Of a stretch of DNA of 64,000 bases, positions 56,936 to 64,000 are shown piece after piece. This DNA is from Pseudomonas sp. MF4836 (GTDB lineage: Bacteria > Pseudomonadota > Gammaproteobacteria > Pseudomonadales > Pseudomonadaceae): the NCBI RefSeq assembly GCF_002018875.1, contig NZ_MVOL01000003.1, positions 620,001 through 684,000 on the forward strand, in the 5' to 3' direction. The notes beneath the pieces were generated by a model. It had not been told where the DNA came from and searched no databases. It worked only from the letters and a program-made list of their open reading frames with translations. The translations under genes were made by a program, and so were the position numbers. The number at the start of each line of letters is the position of its first letter. The stretch's first letter is position 1.

Positions 56936-58285
56936 ATGCACAACTCGACCCAAGCGGCGAATGCCTGGCGCATTCTATTCCTGTTGTTTCTGGCGAACCT
57001 GTTCAACTTTTTCGATCGCACCATCCCGGCCATCATCATCGAGCCGATCCGCATGGAATGGCACCTCAGTGACTTCCAGCTGGGGATCATCGGCACCGCC
57101 TTTACCATCGTCTACGCCATTGCCGGCCTGCCCCTGGGGCGCTTGGCCGATACCGGCTCGCGCAGCAAGCTGATGGGCTGGGGCCTGGCGGTGTGGAGCG
57201 GGCTGACGGCGGTCAACGGGCTGGTGGGCAGTTTCTGGAGCTTTCTGATCGTGCGCATGGGGGTGGGCATTGGCGAGGCCAGTTATGCCCCTGCGGCCAA
57301 CTCGCTGATCGGTGACCTGTTTCCCGCGCACCGTCGGGCCCGGGCCATGGGCATCTTCATGCTGGGCCTGCCCCTGGGGCTGCTGCTGGCGTTCTTCACC
57401 ATCGGCGCGATGGTCAAGGCCTTCGACAGCTGGCGCGCGCCGTTCTTTATCGCCGCCGTGCCGGGCCTGTTGCTGGCGGTATTCATGTTCTTCATCAAGG
57501 AGCCGGCACGAGGCGCCGCCGAGACGGTAAAGATTTCCCAGGAGCCGGTGGACCGGCCGATCCGTCGGGTACTGGCGATCCCGACCTTTCTCTGGCTGGT
57601 GCTGGCCGGGCTGTGCTTCAACTTCGCCACCTATGCCTGCAACTCGTTCCTGGTGCCGATGCTCCAGCGTTATTTCCTGATGCCACTGCAGGAGGCCGCC
57701 GTGGCCACCGGGGTGATCGTCGGGGTGACCGGCCTGATCGGCCTGACCCTGGGCGGCTGGATCGCCGACAAGATTCACCAGCGCGTAGCCAATGGGCGCC
57801 TGCTGTTTGCCGCCTGCAGTCTGATCATCTCCACCTTGTGCACCGCCTGGGCGCTGCATGCCGGGCGGATCGAGATCGGCGTGTTTGTCGCGCTGTTCAG
57901 TGTCGGCTGGCTGTTTGCCTACAACTTCTACACCTGCGTCTACACCGCGATCCAGGACGTGGTCGAGCCACGGCTGCGGGCCACGGCGATGGCCCTGTTT
58001 TTTGCCGGTCTGTACCTGCTGGGTGGTGGCCTGGGGCCGGTGGTGGTGGGCGGGCTGTCCGACCATTTTGCCCACTCGGCGATGTACGCCGCCGGTGCCG
58101 AGCAAATGACCGAGGCCTTCAAGGCCGTCGGCTTGCATGACGCCATGTACCTGATTCCGGTTGCACTGTTTTTGACCATGCTGTTTCTGTTCCAGGCCTC
58201 GCGCAGTTTTGTGAAGGATGCGAAGCAGATGAAGGAGGGGTTGGTGGCGAGTGAAAGGCCGATCGTGGCAGCCGTGGTCTCGTGA
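56936..58285 (+). CDS. MFS transporter, spinster-like
   Basis: A 449-residue MFS permease with 12 helices. The loop 2-3 motif GRLADTGSRSKLMGWG and NLFNFFDRTIPA in helix 1 are like spinster/GalU-type carriers. Substrate unknown; related Pseudomonas genes are annotated as sugar-acid or aromatic acid carriers. The promoter must lie in 56653-56935. Confidence 0.85.
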   Translation: MHNSTQAANAWRILFLLFLANLFNFFDRTIPAIIIEPIRMEWHLSDFQLGIIGTAFTIVYAIAGLPLGRLADTGSRSKLMGWGLAVWSGLTAVNGLVGSFWSFLIVRMGVGIGEASYAPAANSLIGDLFPAHRRARAMGIFMLGLPLGLLLAFFTIGAMVKAFDSWRAPFFIAAVPGLLLAVFMFFIKEPARGAAETVKISQEPVDRPIRRVLAIPTFLWLVLAGLCFNFATYACNSFLVPMLQRYFLMPLQEAAVATGVIVGVTGLIGLTLGGWIADKIHQRVANGRLLFAACSLIISTLCTAWALHAGRIEIGVFVALFSVGWLFAYNFYTCVYTAIQDVVEPRLRATAMALFFAGLYLLGGGLGPVVVGGLSDHFAHSAMYAAGAEQMTEAFKAVGLHDAMYLIPVALFLTMLFLFQASRSFVKDAKQMKEGLVASERPIVAAVVS

Positions 58286-58302
58286 GTCTCAATGGTCGGA
58301 AT

Positions 58303-58325
58303 CGCCCAGTCATCGGTGGGCGTTT
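58303..58325 (+). terminator. Weak terminator of the MFS gene
   Basis: CGCCCA / TGGGCG stem with an 8-nt loop and only three T's, 17 bp after the stop codon. Confidence 0.4.
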
Positions 58326-58511
58326 CGCGGGAAGGGCAGGGCTGTAGAGGCGCTCAGGCCGCACTATGCGTCAGTTGTTTCTGGCGGTTATTTGGGAAAT
58401 TTCTCATGTTGGTGGCTTTTTTGTATTGCTAGTGTCTGGACCCCGGCTTCATCGGGAAAGGTGTCCAGCTTCGGATGCGTTCGTCTGACTTAGGCAATAA
58501 GGAAAGTTTTC

Positions 58512-58952
58512 GTGAAAACGGTTTTCAAGGTCATTGCTCTCTCCACTATCATCGCTAGCGCCACTGGTTGCGTGAGCTACAACATGAGTCAACCTTCGGC
58601 GCCGATTGACAGCCAAGTCAAAGCCGACCTCAAGGCCGATGTTGCGGTCGGGGAGGCGATATCCGGCCAGTCTTCGGTCAATGTGCTTTTTGGTGTGTTC
58701 AAGTTCGGCGGTGATAGCCAATTTGCCGATGGTGTTTCCTACGGCGGCCAATCTTCGGGTGGTCTAGGTGGTCTGGGGCTTGATCCCGTTGCAGCCGTCA
58801 AATCGGCAGCGGCTTTCAAAGCAGTCAAAGCTTCCGGTGCCGACCTGATTGTTGCGCCTCGTTATGAAGTCACTGAAGAAGACTACTTCGTATTCAAGAA
58901 GGTCTCGGTGACGGTTAAAGGTAACAAAGGCAGCATCCGCAGCATTCGTTAA
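58512..58952 (+). CDS. Small exported lipoprotein of unknown function
   Basis: A 146-residue protein starting at GTG with AAGGA 8 nt upstream. The signal peptide ends SATGC (Cys20). The mature region has a repeated hydrophobic-glycine pattern (GVSYGGQSSGGLGGLGLDP) and a terminal beta segment (DYFVFKKVSVTVKG). No known domain. Base composition is clearly lower in GC than the neighbours, which hints at acquisition or relaxed constraint. Confidence 0.78.
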   Translation: MKTVFKVIALSTIIASATGCVSYNMSQPSAPIDSQVKADLKADVAVGEAISGQSSVNVLFGVFKFGGDSQFADGVSYGGQSSGGLGGLGLDPVAAVKSAAAFKAVKASGADLIVAPRYEVTEEDYFVFKKVSVTVKGNKGSIRSIR

Positions 58953-59012
58953 GCGATCAACCAAGGCCGCACACAAAGACTTCTATCTGGTGATGGTCGT
59001 GTGGCCCTGGTT

Positions 59013-59042
59013 TTGAGCTGTTGTCAGTGCCGCGAAGATAAT
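59013..59042 (+). promoter_or_regulatory. Candidate sigma-70 promoter of the sRNA beside rapA
   Basis: -35 TTGAGC (59013-59018), 18-nt spacer, -10 GATAAT (59037-59042). It would start transcription near 59049, in a region without an open reading frame. Confidence 0.5.
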
Positions 59043-59048
59043 CCTCCT

Positions 59049-59184
59049 CGCGGGGTGTTTCCAGGGCTGAATGCTGTTGCGCCTAGGCTGAAACTGGTTT
59101 GCCCGCCAGCGTCCTTGGCGACACAGGTTCAGCTCCCTACCGTTAATGAACCCCGTTAGCCCGCCTCCCCAGCGGGCTTTTTTA
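59049..59184 (+). ncRNA. Candidate small RNA between lipoprotein gene and rapA (PhrS-like position)
   Basis: About 136 nt starting from the promoter at 59013-59042 and ending in a Rho-independent terminator (AGCCCGC / GCGGGCT, T6; 59158-59184). Near the 3' end a 6-bp stem (59126-59131 with 59147-59152) exposes a 15-nt CU-rich loop, GCTCCCTACCGTTAA, typical of an sRNA seed. PhrS of P. aeruginosa (PA3305.1) is encoded near the rapA homologue, so this could be a PhrS relative. I cannot confirm this by sequence. Confidence 0.45.
59158..59184 (+). terminator. Terminator of the candidate sRNA
   Basis: AGCCCGC-CTCCCCA-GCGGGCT with T6. It is 205 bp after the lipoprotein stop, which is why a separate transcript is suspected. 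Confidence 0.8.
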
Positions 59185-59208
59185 TCCTTGGACGCCGCCC
59201 GCAAAGGC

Positions 59209-59239
59209 AAAAAAAGGCCCGCATTGCGCGGGCCTTTTG
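59209..59239 (-). terminator. Terminator of rapA
   Basis: AAGGCCCGC / GCGGGCCTT stem with a 4-nt loop, flanked by A7 and T4 tracts, just after the rapA stop codon on the minus strand. Confidence 0.92.
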
Positions 59240-59261
59240 TTTCAGCAGGGCAGGGCGGTGA

Positions 59262-62108
59262 TCAACCGGCTACCAGCACCCGAATCGCTTCCAGTCGCAG
59301 CGCCGCCTTGTCGAGCATGGCCAGGCCTTGCTCGCGTTGTTGGCGCAGGGCCACCAGTTCGCTGTCGCGCACGGTCGGGTTGACCGCTTGCAGGGCGGTC
59401 AGGCGCGCCAGTTCTTCGTCGGTGTCAGCTGCCAGGCGACGCTGGGCTTCGGCCACACGCTCGGCATGGCGCGGGGCGATTTTCTCTTCGCCGGCGTTGA
59501 TCCGGGGCGTCAGCTGATCGCGCTGGGCCTGGATGAACTTGTTGGCGCTGGCCCGCGGCACGCTTTCCAGCTGCTCGTTGAGGGTCTCGAAGGCGACGCG
59601 TGCCGACAGGTCGTTGCCATTGGCGTCCAGCAGGCAGCGCAGGGCGGCCGGTGGCAGGTAGCGGCCCAGTTGCAGGGAGCGCGGGGCGACCACTTCGCTG
59701 ACATACAACAGCTCAAGCAGCACGGTGCCAGGTTTGAGCGCCTTGTTCTTGATCAGCGCTACTGCGGTATTGCCCATGGAGCCGGACAGCACCAGGTCCA
59801 TGCCGCCCTGCACCATTGGGTGTTCCCAGGTGATGAACTGCATGTCTTCGCGAGACAGCGCCTGGTTGCGGTCGTAGGTGATGGTCACGCCTTCGTCGTC
59901 GCCCAGGGGGAAGCTGGCGTCGAGCATTTTCTCGCTAGGCTTGAGGATCAGGGCGTTTTCCGAATGGTCTTCGCTGTCGATGCCAAAGGCGTCGAACAGC
60001 GTCTCCATGTAGATCGGCAGGGCGAATTGATCGTCCTGTTCGAGGATCGCCTCCACCAGCGCATCACCTTCGCCGGCACCGCCGGAGTTGAGCTCCAGCA
60101 GGCGGTCGCGGCCGGTGTGCAGCTCCTGTTCCAGACGCTCGCGCTCGGCACGGGCTTCGTCGATCAGGGCTTGCCACTCGCCGTCATCGGCGTTTTCCAG
60201 CAGCGGCAGCAGGCGTGGGCCGAACTGATGCTGCAAGGCGTTGCCGGTCGGGCAGGTGTTGAGGAAGGCGTTCAGCGCTTCGTGGTACCACTGGAACAGG
60301 CGCTCTTGCGGGCTGGTTTCCAGGTACGGCACGTGGACTTCGATGACGTGCTTCTGGCCGATCCGGTCCAGACGGCCGATGCGTTGCTCCAGCAAGTCCG
60401 GGTGCGAAGGCAGGTCGAACAGCACCAGGTGGTGGGCGAACTGGAAGTTGCGACCTTCACTGCCGATTTCCGAGCAGATCAGCACCTGGGCACCGAATTC
60501 TTCATCGGCGAAGTACGCGGCGGCGCGGTCGCGCTCAAGGATGTTCATGCCTTCGTGGAATACCGTGGCCGGGGTGCCGGAGCGCACGCGCAGGGCGTCT
60601 TCCAGGTCCATGGCGGTTTCGGCGTGGGCACAGATCACCAGGACCTTAGTGCGCTTGAGCATCTTCAGCTGGTCGATCAGCCACTCGACCCGTGGGTCGA
60701 AGCGCCACCAGCGTTGTTCTTCGTCGGTGTCCGGCTGGGCCTGGAAGCTGACTTCCGGGTACAGCTCGGCGTGCTCGCCCAGGGGCAGTTCGAGGTATTC
60801 GTCCGGGCACGGCAGCGGGTAAGGGTGCAGTTTGCGCTCGGGGAAACCTTGCACGGCGGCGCGGGTGTTGCGGAACAGCACGCGACCGGTGCCGTGGCGG
60901 TCGAGCAGCTCACGCACCAGGCGCGCGCTGGCTTCGGTGTCGCCATCGTTGACCGCAGTCAGCAGGGCTTCGCCTTCATTACCCAGGAAACCCTGGATGG
61001 TCTTGTGCGCTTTTGGCGACAGGCGACCCTGATCCAGCAGCTCCTGCACGGCTTCGGCCACCGGGCGATAGTTCTCGCTCTCGGCGCGGAATGCCTTGAG
61101 GTCGTGGAAACGGTTGGGGTCAAGCAGGCGCAGCCGGGCGAAGTGGCTGTCCTGGCCCAGTTGTTCCGGGGTCGCGGTCAACAGCAGGACGCCGGGAATG
61201 GTTTCGGCCAGTTGCTCGACCAGCGAATACTCAGGGCTGGCCTGGTCTTCGTGCCACACCAGGTGGTGGGCTTCGTCGACCACCATCAGGTCCCAGCCGG
61301 CGGCGAACAGCGCGTCCTGGGCCTTTTCGTCGTCCACCAGCCATTCCAGGGCCACCAGTGCGAGCTGGGTGTCTTCGAAGGGGTTGCTGGCATCGCTTTC
61401 GATAAAGCGTTCTTCGTCGAACAGCGCGACCTGCAGGTTGAAGCGGCGGCGCATTTCCACCAGCCATTGGTGCTGCAGGTTTTCCGGCACCAGGATCAAC
61501 ACCCGGTTGGCGCGGCCCGACAGCAGTTGGCGATGGATCACCAGGCCGGCTTCGATGGTTTTGCCCAGGCCCACTTCGTCGGCCAGCAATACGCGCGGGG
61601 CGATGCGGTCGGCGACTTCACGGGCAATGTGCAACTGGTGGGCGATTGGCTGGGCGCGTACGCCGCCCAGGCCCCACAGCGAAGACTGCAACTGGCGGCT
61701 GGTGTGCTCCAGGGTGTGATAACGCAGGGAGAACCAGGCCAGGGGGTCGATCTGGCCGGCGAACAACCGGTCGCTGGCCAAGCGGAACTGAATGAAGTTC
61801 GAGAGCTGGGTTTCCGGCAGGGTGACCTGCTCGTTCTGCCCATTGAGGCCGTGGTAGACCAGCAGGCCGTCGACGTCGTCGACCTCTTGCACGGTCATTT
61901 TCCAGCCTTCGAAGTGGGTGATGCTGTCACCCGGCGAAAACCTCACGCGAGTGAGGGGCGCATTCCGTAGCGCATACTGGCGAGTGTCGCCAGTGGCCGG
62001 ATAGAGCACGGTGAGCAAGCGACCGTCCTGTGCCAGAACGGTGCCTAAACCTAGCTCAGCTTCGCTGTCACTAATCCAGCGTTGCCCCGGTTGATACTGC
62101 TGCGCCAT
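59262..62108 (-). CDS. rapA: RNA polymerase-associated ATPase RapA (HepA)
   Basis: A 948-residue Swi2/Snf2 ATPase. Two N-terminal Tudor-like domains are followed by Walker A DEVGLGKT (177-184), DEAH (278-281) and a helicase C domain. It binds core RNA polymerase and promotes its recycling after termination. The ATG at 62108 gives the standard MAQQY start. Intact, with its own terminator. Confidence 0.97.
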   Translation of the reverse strand: MAQQYQPGQRWISDSEAELGLGTVLAQDGRLLTVLYPATGDTRQYALRNAPLTRVRFSPGDSITHFEGWKMTVQEVDDVDGLLVYHGLNGQNEQVTLPETQLSNFIQFRLASDRLFAGQIDPLAWFSLRYHTLEHTSRQLQSSLWGLGGVRAQPIAHQLHIAREVADRIAPRVLLADEVGLGKTIEAGLVIHRQLLSGRANRVLILVPENLQHQWLVEMRRRFNLQVALFDEERFIESDASNPFEDTQLALVALEWLVDDEKAQDALFAAGWDLMVVDEAHHLVWHEDQASPEYSLVEQLAETIPGVLLLTATPEQLGQDSHFARLRLLDPNRFHDLKAFRAESENYRPVAEAVQELLDQGRLSPKAHKTIQGFLGNEGEALLTAVNDGDTEASARLVRELLDRHGTGRVLFRNTRAAVQGFPERKLHPYPLPCPDEYLELPLGEHAELYPEVSFQAQPDTDEEQRWWRFDPRVEWLIDQLKMLKRTKVLVICAHAETAMDLEDALRVRSGTPATVFHEGMNILERDRAAAYFADEEFGAQVLICSEIGSEGRNFQFAHHLVLFDLPSHPDLLEQRIGRLDRIGQKHVIEVHVPYLETSPQERLFQWYHEALNAFLNTCPTGNALQHQFGPRLLPLLENADDGEWQALIDEARAERERLEQELHTGRDRLLELNSGGAGEGDALVEAILEQDDQFALPIYMETLFDAFGIDSEDHSENALILKPSEKMLDASFPLGDDEGVTITYDRNQALSREDMQFITWEHPMVQGGMDLVLSGSMGNTAVALIKNKALKPGTVLLELLYVSEVVAPRSLQLGRYLPPAALRCLLDANGNDLSARVAFETLNEQLESVPRASANKFIQAQRDQLTPRINAGEEKIAPRHAERVAEAQRRLAADTDEELARLTALQAVNPTVRDSELVALRQQREQGLAMLDKAALRLEAIRVLVAG

Positions 62109-62326
62109 GCTGCCTGACTCCCGCCTTGAAAAAGCCGACTATCTTAACGGAACGAGGCCCCGAGACCAAAGAACTCTGATCAAAACAGCCTGGATAAAAG
62201 GTAGCGCATCGCATTATTTGTCGGGCTCTGGGGCACCATTGGCTGACGACTGGGTCACAAGTTTGCGACAGATGGCTCAAGTCGTCGTTGCCGCAGCCGA
62301 CAGCCTGCCGACAGGAGATCAATAAT

Positions 62327-62668
62327 ATGCTGCCACCGATGCTCCCCTTGAGTGCCGTGCCCATCACTTCACAGCAGGACCCGATCCGGCCACGTCCGGA
62401 CATCCCGCCAGTGGTGCCTGTGCAACAGAGTTCCAACGAAAGCACGATCGACCTGAAAAAGCGCGACACCGAGCAGTCGGCGCTGCTGTTGCGCGAAGAG
62501 CAGCAACGCCAGCAGGAACGGCAAAAGCGCCAGCGCGAAGCCGAGGACGATCCCGAGGAGCACCTGGCGATCCCCGGTGATGAACTCAACGCCGACAACA
62601 CGGTGCCCGTGGTACCGCTGATGGAAGATGCGCCGCGCCAGGGGCTGTGGGTCGACGTCGAAGTCTGA
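62327..62668 (+). CDS. Small acidic/basic hydrophilic protein of unknown function
   Basis: A 113-residue, mostly disordered protein: a Pro-rich start, then a Glu/Gln/Arg-rich stretch (EEQQRQQERQKRQREAED) likely to be a helix. A ribosome-binding site AGGAG is 9 nt upstream. No membrane segment. I do not recognise a functional domain; it is divergent from rapA. Confidence 0.75.
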   Translation: MLPPMLPLSAVPITSQQDPIRPRPDIPPVVPVQQSSNESTIDLKKRDTEQSALLLREEQQRQQERQKRQREAEDDPEEHLAIPGDELNADNTVPVVPLMEDAPRQGLWVDVEV

Positions 62669-62810
62669 GGCACTGCCACTCCGGCAAGTCCCTCATGGCT
62701 GGTCAAGCGTTGCCGGGCGCCGCATTATTGGCGCATCCGCCTCAGCCGCAGCTCTCATCCAGGATGAGCATGCGGCGGGCATTGACCCTTACTAGACGCA
62801 AGCCGACGCC

Positions 62811-62972
62811 ATGAGCCAAGACGACAAACTGATCGATCTCAACACCGAACGTGCCAAGCGCGTGCATGACCTCAATGACAAGCGCCTGAATGAAGTGCGC
62901 CAGGCATTCGAGCAGGCGATGCCGTTGGGCAAAGCCAAGAAAAAACCGAAAAACAAACCGAAAAAGCGCTGA
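62811..62972 (+). CDS. Small basic protein (53 residues)
   Basis: A short frame from ATG 62811: a charged helical N-terminal part (DLNTERAKRVHDLNDKRLNEVR) and a Lys-rich tail (KAKKKPKNKPKKR) that could contact nucleic acid. Codon use is like the neighbours and the helical part is amphipathic, so it is likely real. No family recognised. Confidence 0.6.
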   Translation: MSQDDKLIDLNTERAKRVHDLNDKRLNEVRQAFEQAMPLGKAKKKPKNKPKKR

Positions 62973-63037
62973 ACAGGCGGTTTTCTGTTGATGTGGATCA
63001 GTTATTCCCCCTCCCTGTCGCCCTGTCTTGGGCGACA

Positions 63038-63051
63038 TTGACCCCGGTCAA
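63038..63051. promoter_or_regulatory. ANR (FNR-type) box upstream of the ccoM-like gene
   Basis: TTGAC-CCCG-GTCAA, a perfect palindrome and a close match to the TTGAT-N4-ATCAA consensus. A -10-like TAACTT lies at 63074-63079, about the distance expected when the box is centred near -41.5 (class II activation). Anaerobic control by ANR is inferred. Confidence 0.75.
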
Positions 63052-63116
63052 TTTATCCCCCCGCCTCTTTGGTTAACTTAGCCCCATCGCAACAGGGCAA
63101 GAGCAGGAGGCCAGTC

Positions 63117-63233
63117 ATGTTTTTCGATAATGTGGTGATCGCCGGAGTGCTGACTGTCGGCCTCATGGTTCTGTTTTTCGCAGGGTTTGGATTCTTCATC
63201 TGGAAAGACGCGAACAAGCGTAAAAAACCATAG
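63117..63233 (+). CDS. ccoM: CcoM-like small subunit of cbb3 cytochrome oxidase
   Basis: A 38-residue protein with one membrane helix (about 7-28, VIAGVLTVGLMVLFFAGFGF) followed by IWKDANKRKKP. It matches my memory of CcoM, the extra single-helix subunit of the Pseudomonas stutzeri cbb3 oxidase. An AGGAGG ribosome-binding site is 6 nt upstream. It is encoded apart from the ccoNOQP operon, behind an ANR-type box, consistent with a microaerobic oxidase subunit. Its own terminator follows at 63278. Confidence 0.78.
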   Translation: MFFDNVVIAGVLTVGLMVLFFAGFGFFIWKDANKRKKP

Positions 63234-63277
63234 ATCAACGTCGATCTTTCCAGTTATACGAGCACGCAAGGCATTTT

Positions 63278-63303
63278 GGGCAACTTCGGTTGCCCTTTTT
63301 TTT
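63278..63303 (+). terminator. Terminator of the ccoM-like gene
   Basis: GGGCAAC-TTC-GGTTGCCC followed by T9, with a perfect stem. Confidence 0.92.
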
Positions 63304-63342
63304 GCCTTGAAAAAACCAGATGCGCCGCTGGCGGCCAGGCAT

Positions 63343-63376
63343 AAAAAAAGGTGCGACCCACAGGGCGCACCTTTTT
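63343..63376 (-). terminator. Terminator of the phosphate transporter gene
   Basis: AAAGGTGCG / CGCACCTTT stem with A- and T-tracts, just after the transporter stop on the minus strand; it may also act on the plus strand. Confidence 0.9.
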
Positions 63377-63393
63377 GTGTTCGGCCTGAGCTA

Positions 63394-64000
63394 TCAGGAA
63401 CCGAGGGCCTTCGATGCCAGCCAGAACAGACCGGCCGACAAGCCGACCGTTGCCGGCAGGGTCAGGACCCAGGCCATCAGGATGGTCTTCACGGTACCGC
63501 CCTGCAGTCCGCTCTTGTTGGCGACCATGGTCCCGGCCACACCCGAGGACAGCACGTGGGTGGTCGACACCGGCAGGCTGAAGATGTTGGCCAGGCCGAT
63601 CATGCTGGCCGTGGTGATCTGCGCCGACATGCCCTGGGCGTAGGTCATGCCCTGCTTGCCGATTTTTTCGCCGATGGTCAGTACCACGCGCTTCCAGCCG
63701 ACCATAGTGCCCAGGCCCAGGGCCAGTGCAACGGCGAGAATCACCCAGAACGGGGCGTACTCGGTGGTGGCGGTCAGGTCTTTACGCAGCTTGTCGAGGT
63801 CGGATTTTTCACGGGCATCAAGCCCTGGCAACTTGCCGACTTTCTTCGCGGTGTCGTCCAGGCACAGCAGGTAACGGCGAACTTCGATGCGGTGCTCGGA
63901 ACTCAGCGAGTGGTAGTCGGAGACGCCCTTGAGCGTGCCGAGGAGGGCGTTGATGGTCGGTTCGGTCTGTTGCGGATTGCAACGGAATTTACCCGGGAGG
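63394..64000 (-). CDS. Inorganic phosphate transporter (PitA family), C-terminal part
   Basis: About 202 codons of the C-terminal half; the start is beyond the right edge. A soluble loop (SLSSEHRIEVRRYLLCLDDT, then Asp/Lys-rich) precedes four helices. ISAQ-type repeats are present as GMSAQITTASMIGLANIFSLPVSTTHV, the signature of Pit proton-phosphate symporters. The GTMVANKSGLQGGTV segment fits the family C-terminal end. It imports phosphate or metal-phosphate. Confidence 0.88.
   Translation of the reverse strand, partial: LPGKFRCNPQQTEPTINALLGTLKGVSDYHSLSSEHRIEVRRYLLCLDDTAKKVGKLPGLDAREKSDLDKLRKDLTATTEYAPFWVILAVALALGLGTMVGWKRVVLTIGEKIGKQGMTYAQGMSAQITTASMIGLANIFSLPVSTTHVLSSGVAGTMVANKSGLQGGTVKTILMAWVLTLPATVGLSAGLFWLASKALGS

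Larger units (their letters stand above)
58953..59261. other. Intergenic region lipoprotein gene / rapA
   Basis: 309 bp without an open reading frame of note. It contains a candidate promoter, a candidate sRNA and two terminators back to back (59158-59184 on plus, 59209-59239 for rapA on minus). Confidence 0.7.

Noticed and set aside
59328..61970. 880-codon open frame antisense to rapA
   Set aside because: Antisense shadow of a long high-GC gene; low-complexity composition and no start signal.

Overview
The window is a chromosomal segment of a Pseudomonas, most likely of the P. fluorescens group. The evidence is its high GC content, dense gene packing and several recognisable Pseudomonas blocks: mprF-dinB, proS, an aot-type basic amino acid operon, dinG to pdxH, braC-type branched-chain amino acid genes, rapA and pitA. 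No prophage, insertion sequence, CRISPR array or plasmid gene is visible. Most of it is core genome with a few accessory loci.

Layout. 1-2.2 kb: the start of an MprF-like gene, two identical initiator tRNA-fMet units with their own promoters and terminators, and dinB behind a LexA-type box. 2.3-9.5 kb: lipoprotein, proS, ampG, an alkyltransferase-like (Atl) protein, a DUF481 outer-membrane protein, a cold-shock protein and dcd. 9.8-20.2 kb: the four-enzyme DNA repair set PdeM, Lhr-Core helicase, ATP-dependent ligase and ligase-associated exonuclease, split in two by a five-gene basic amino acid ABC transporter operon of aotJQMOP layout. 20.3-28.7 kb: penicillin/AHL-acylase-like lipoprotein, nu-class GST, isochorismatase-like hydrolase, a four-gene operon with two SEC-C zinc-binding proteins, an OmpA lipoprotein, a DUF1145/collagen-like pair and a CopD-like membrane protein. 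28.8-37.8 kb: dinG, an exported clan GH-A glycoside hydrolase, a beta-lactamase-fold esterase, an OmpA lipoprotein with a histone-H1/AlgP-like tail, pdxH and a glycine-zipper lipoprotein. 37.8-44.6 kb: nhaA, a PLP enzyme, a FAD oxidoreductase, a lipoprotein, and a divergent SDR/LysR pair. 44.7-49.7 kb: the five-gene liv/bra operon. 50-58.3 kb: DUF2288 protein, a chromosomal tubulin/FtsZ-superfamily protein, a beta-hydroxyacid dehydrogenase, a MHYT-GGDEF-EAL protein, a YkgJ protein and an MFS transporter. 58.5-64 kb: lipoprotein, a candidate sRNA, rapA, small proteins including a CcoM-like cbb3 oxidase subunit behind an ANR-type promoter, and the end of a Pit phosphate transporter.

The most interesting item is the 727-residue protein at 50680-52863. 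It carries recognisable counterparts of the FtsZ/tubulin T1, T3, T4, T6 and T7 nucleotide loops, including both T7 acidic residues, plus an FtsZ-like C-terminal domain. It stands alone on an ordinary chromosome, away from division genes. Next are the split Lhr/Lig repair cluster, the candidate sRNA beside rapA, the OmpA/H1-tail lipoprotein and the ANR-controlled ccoM-like gene. All family assignments come from reading motifs and gene order by eye; no database search was run.
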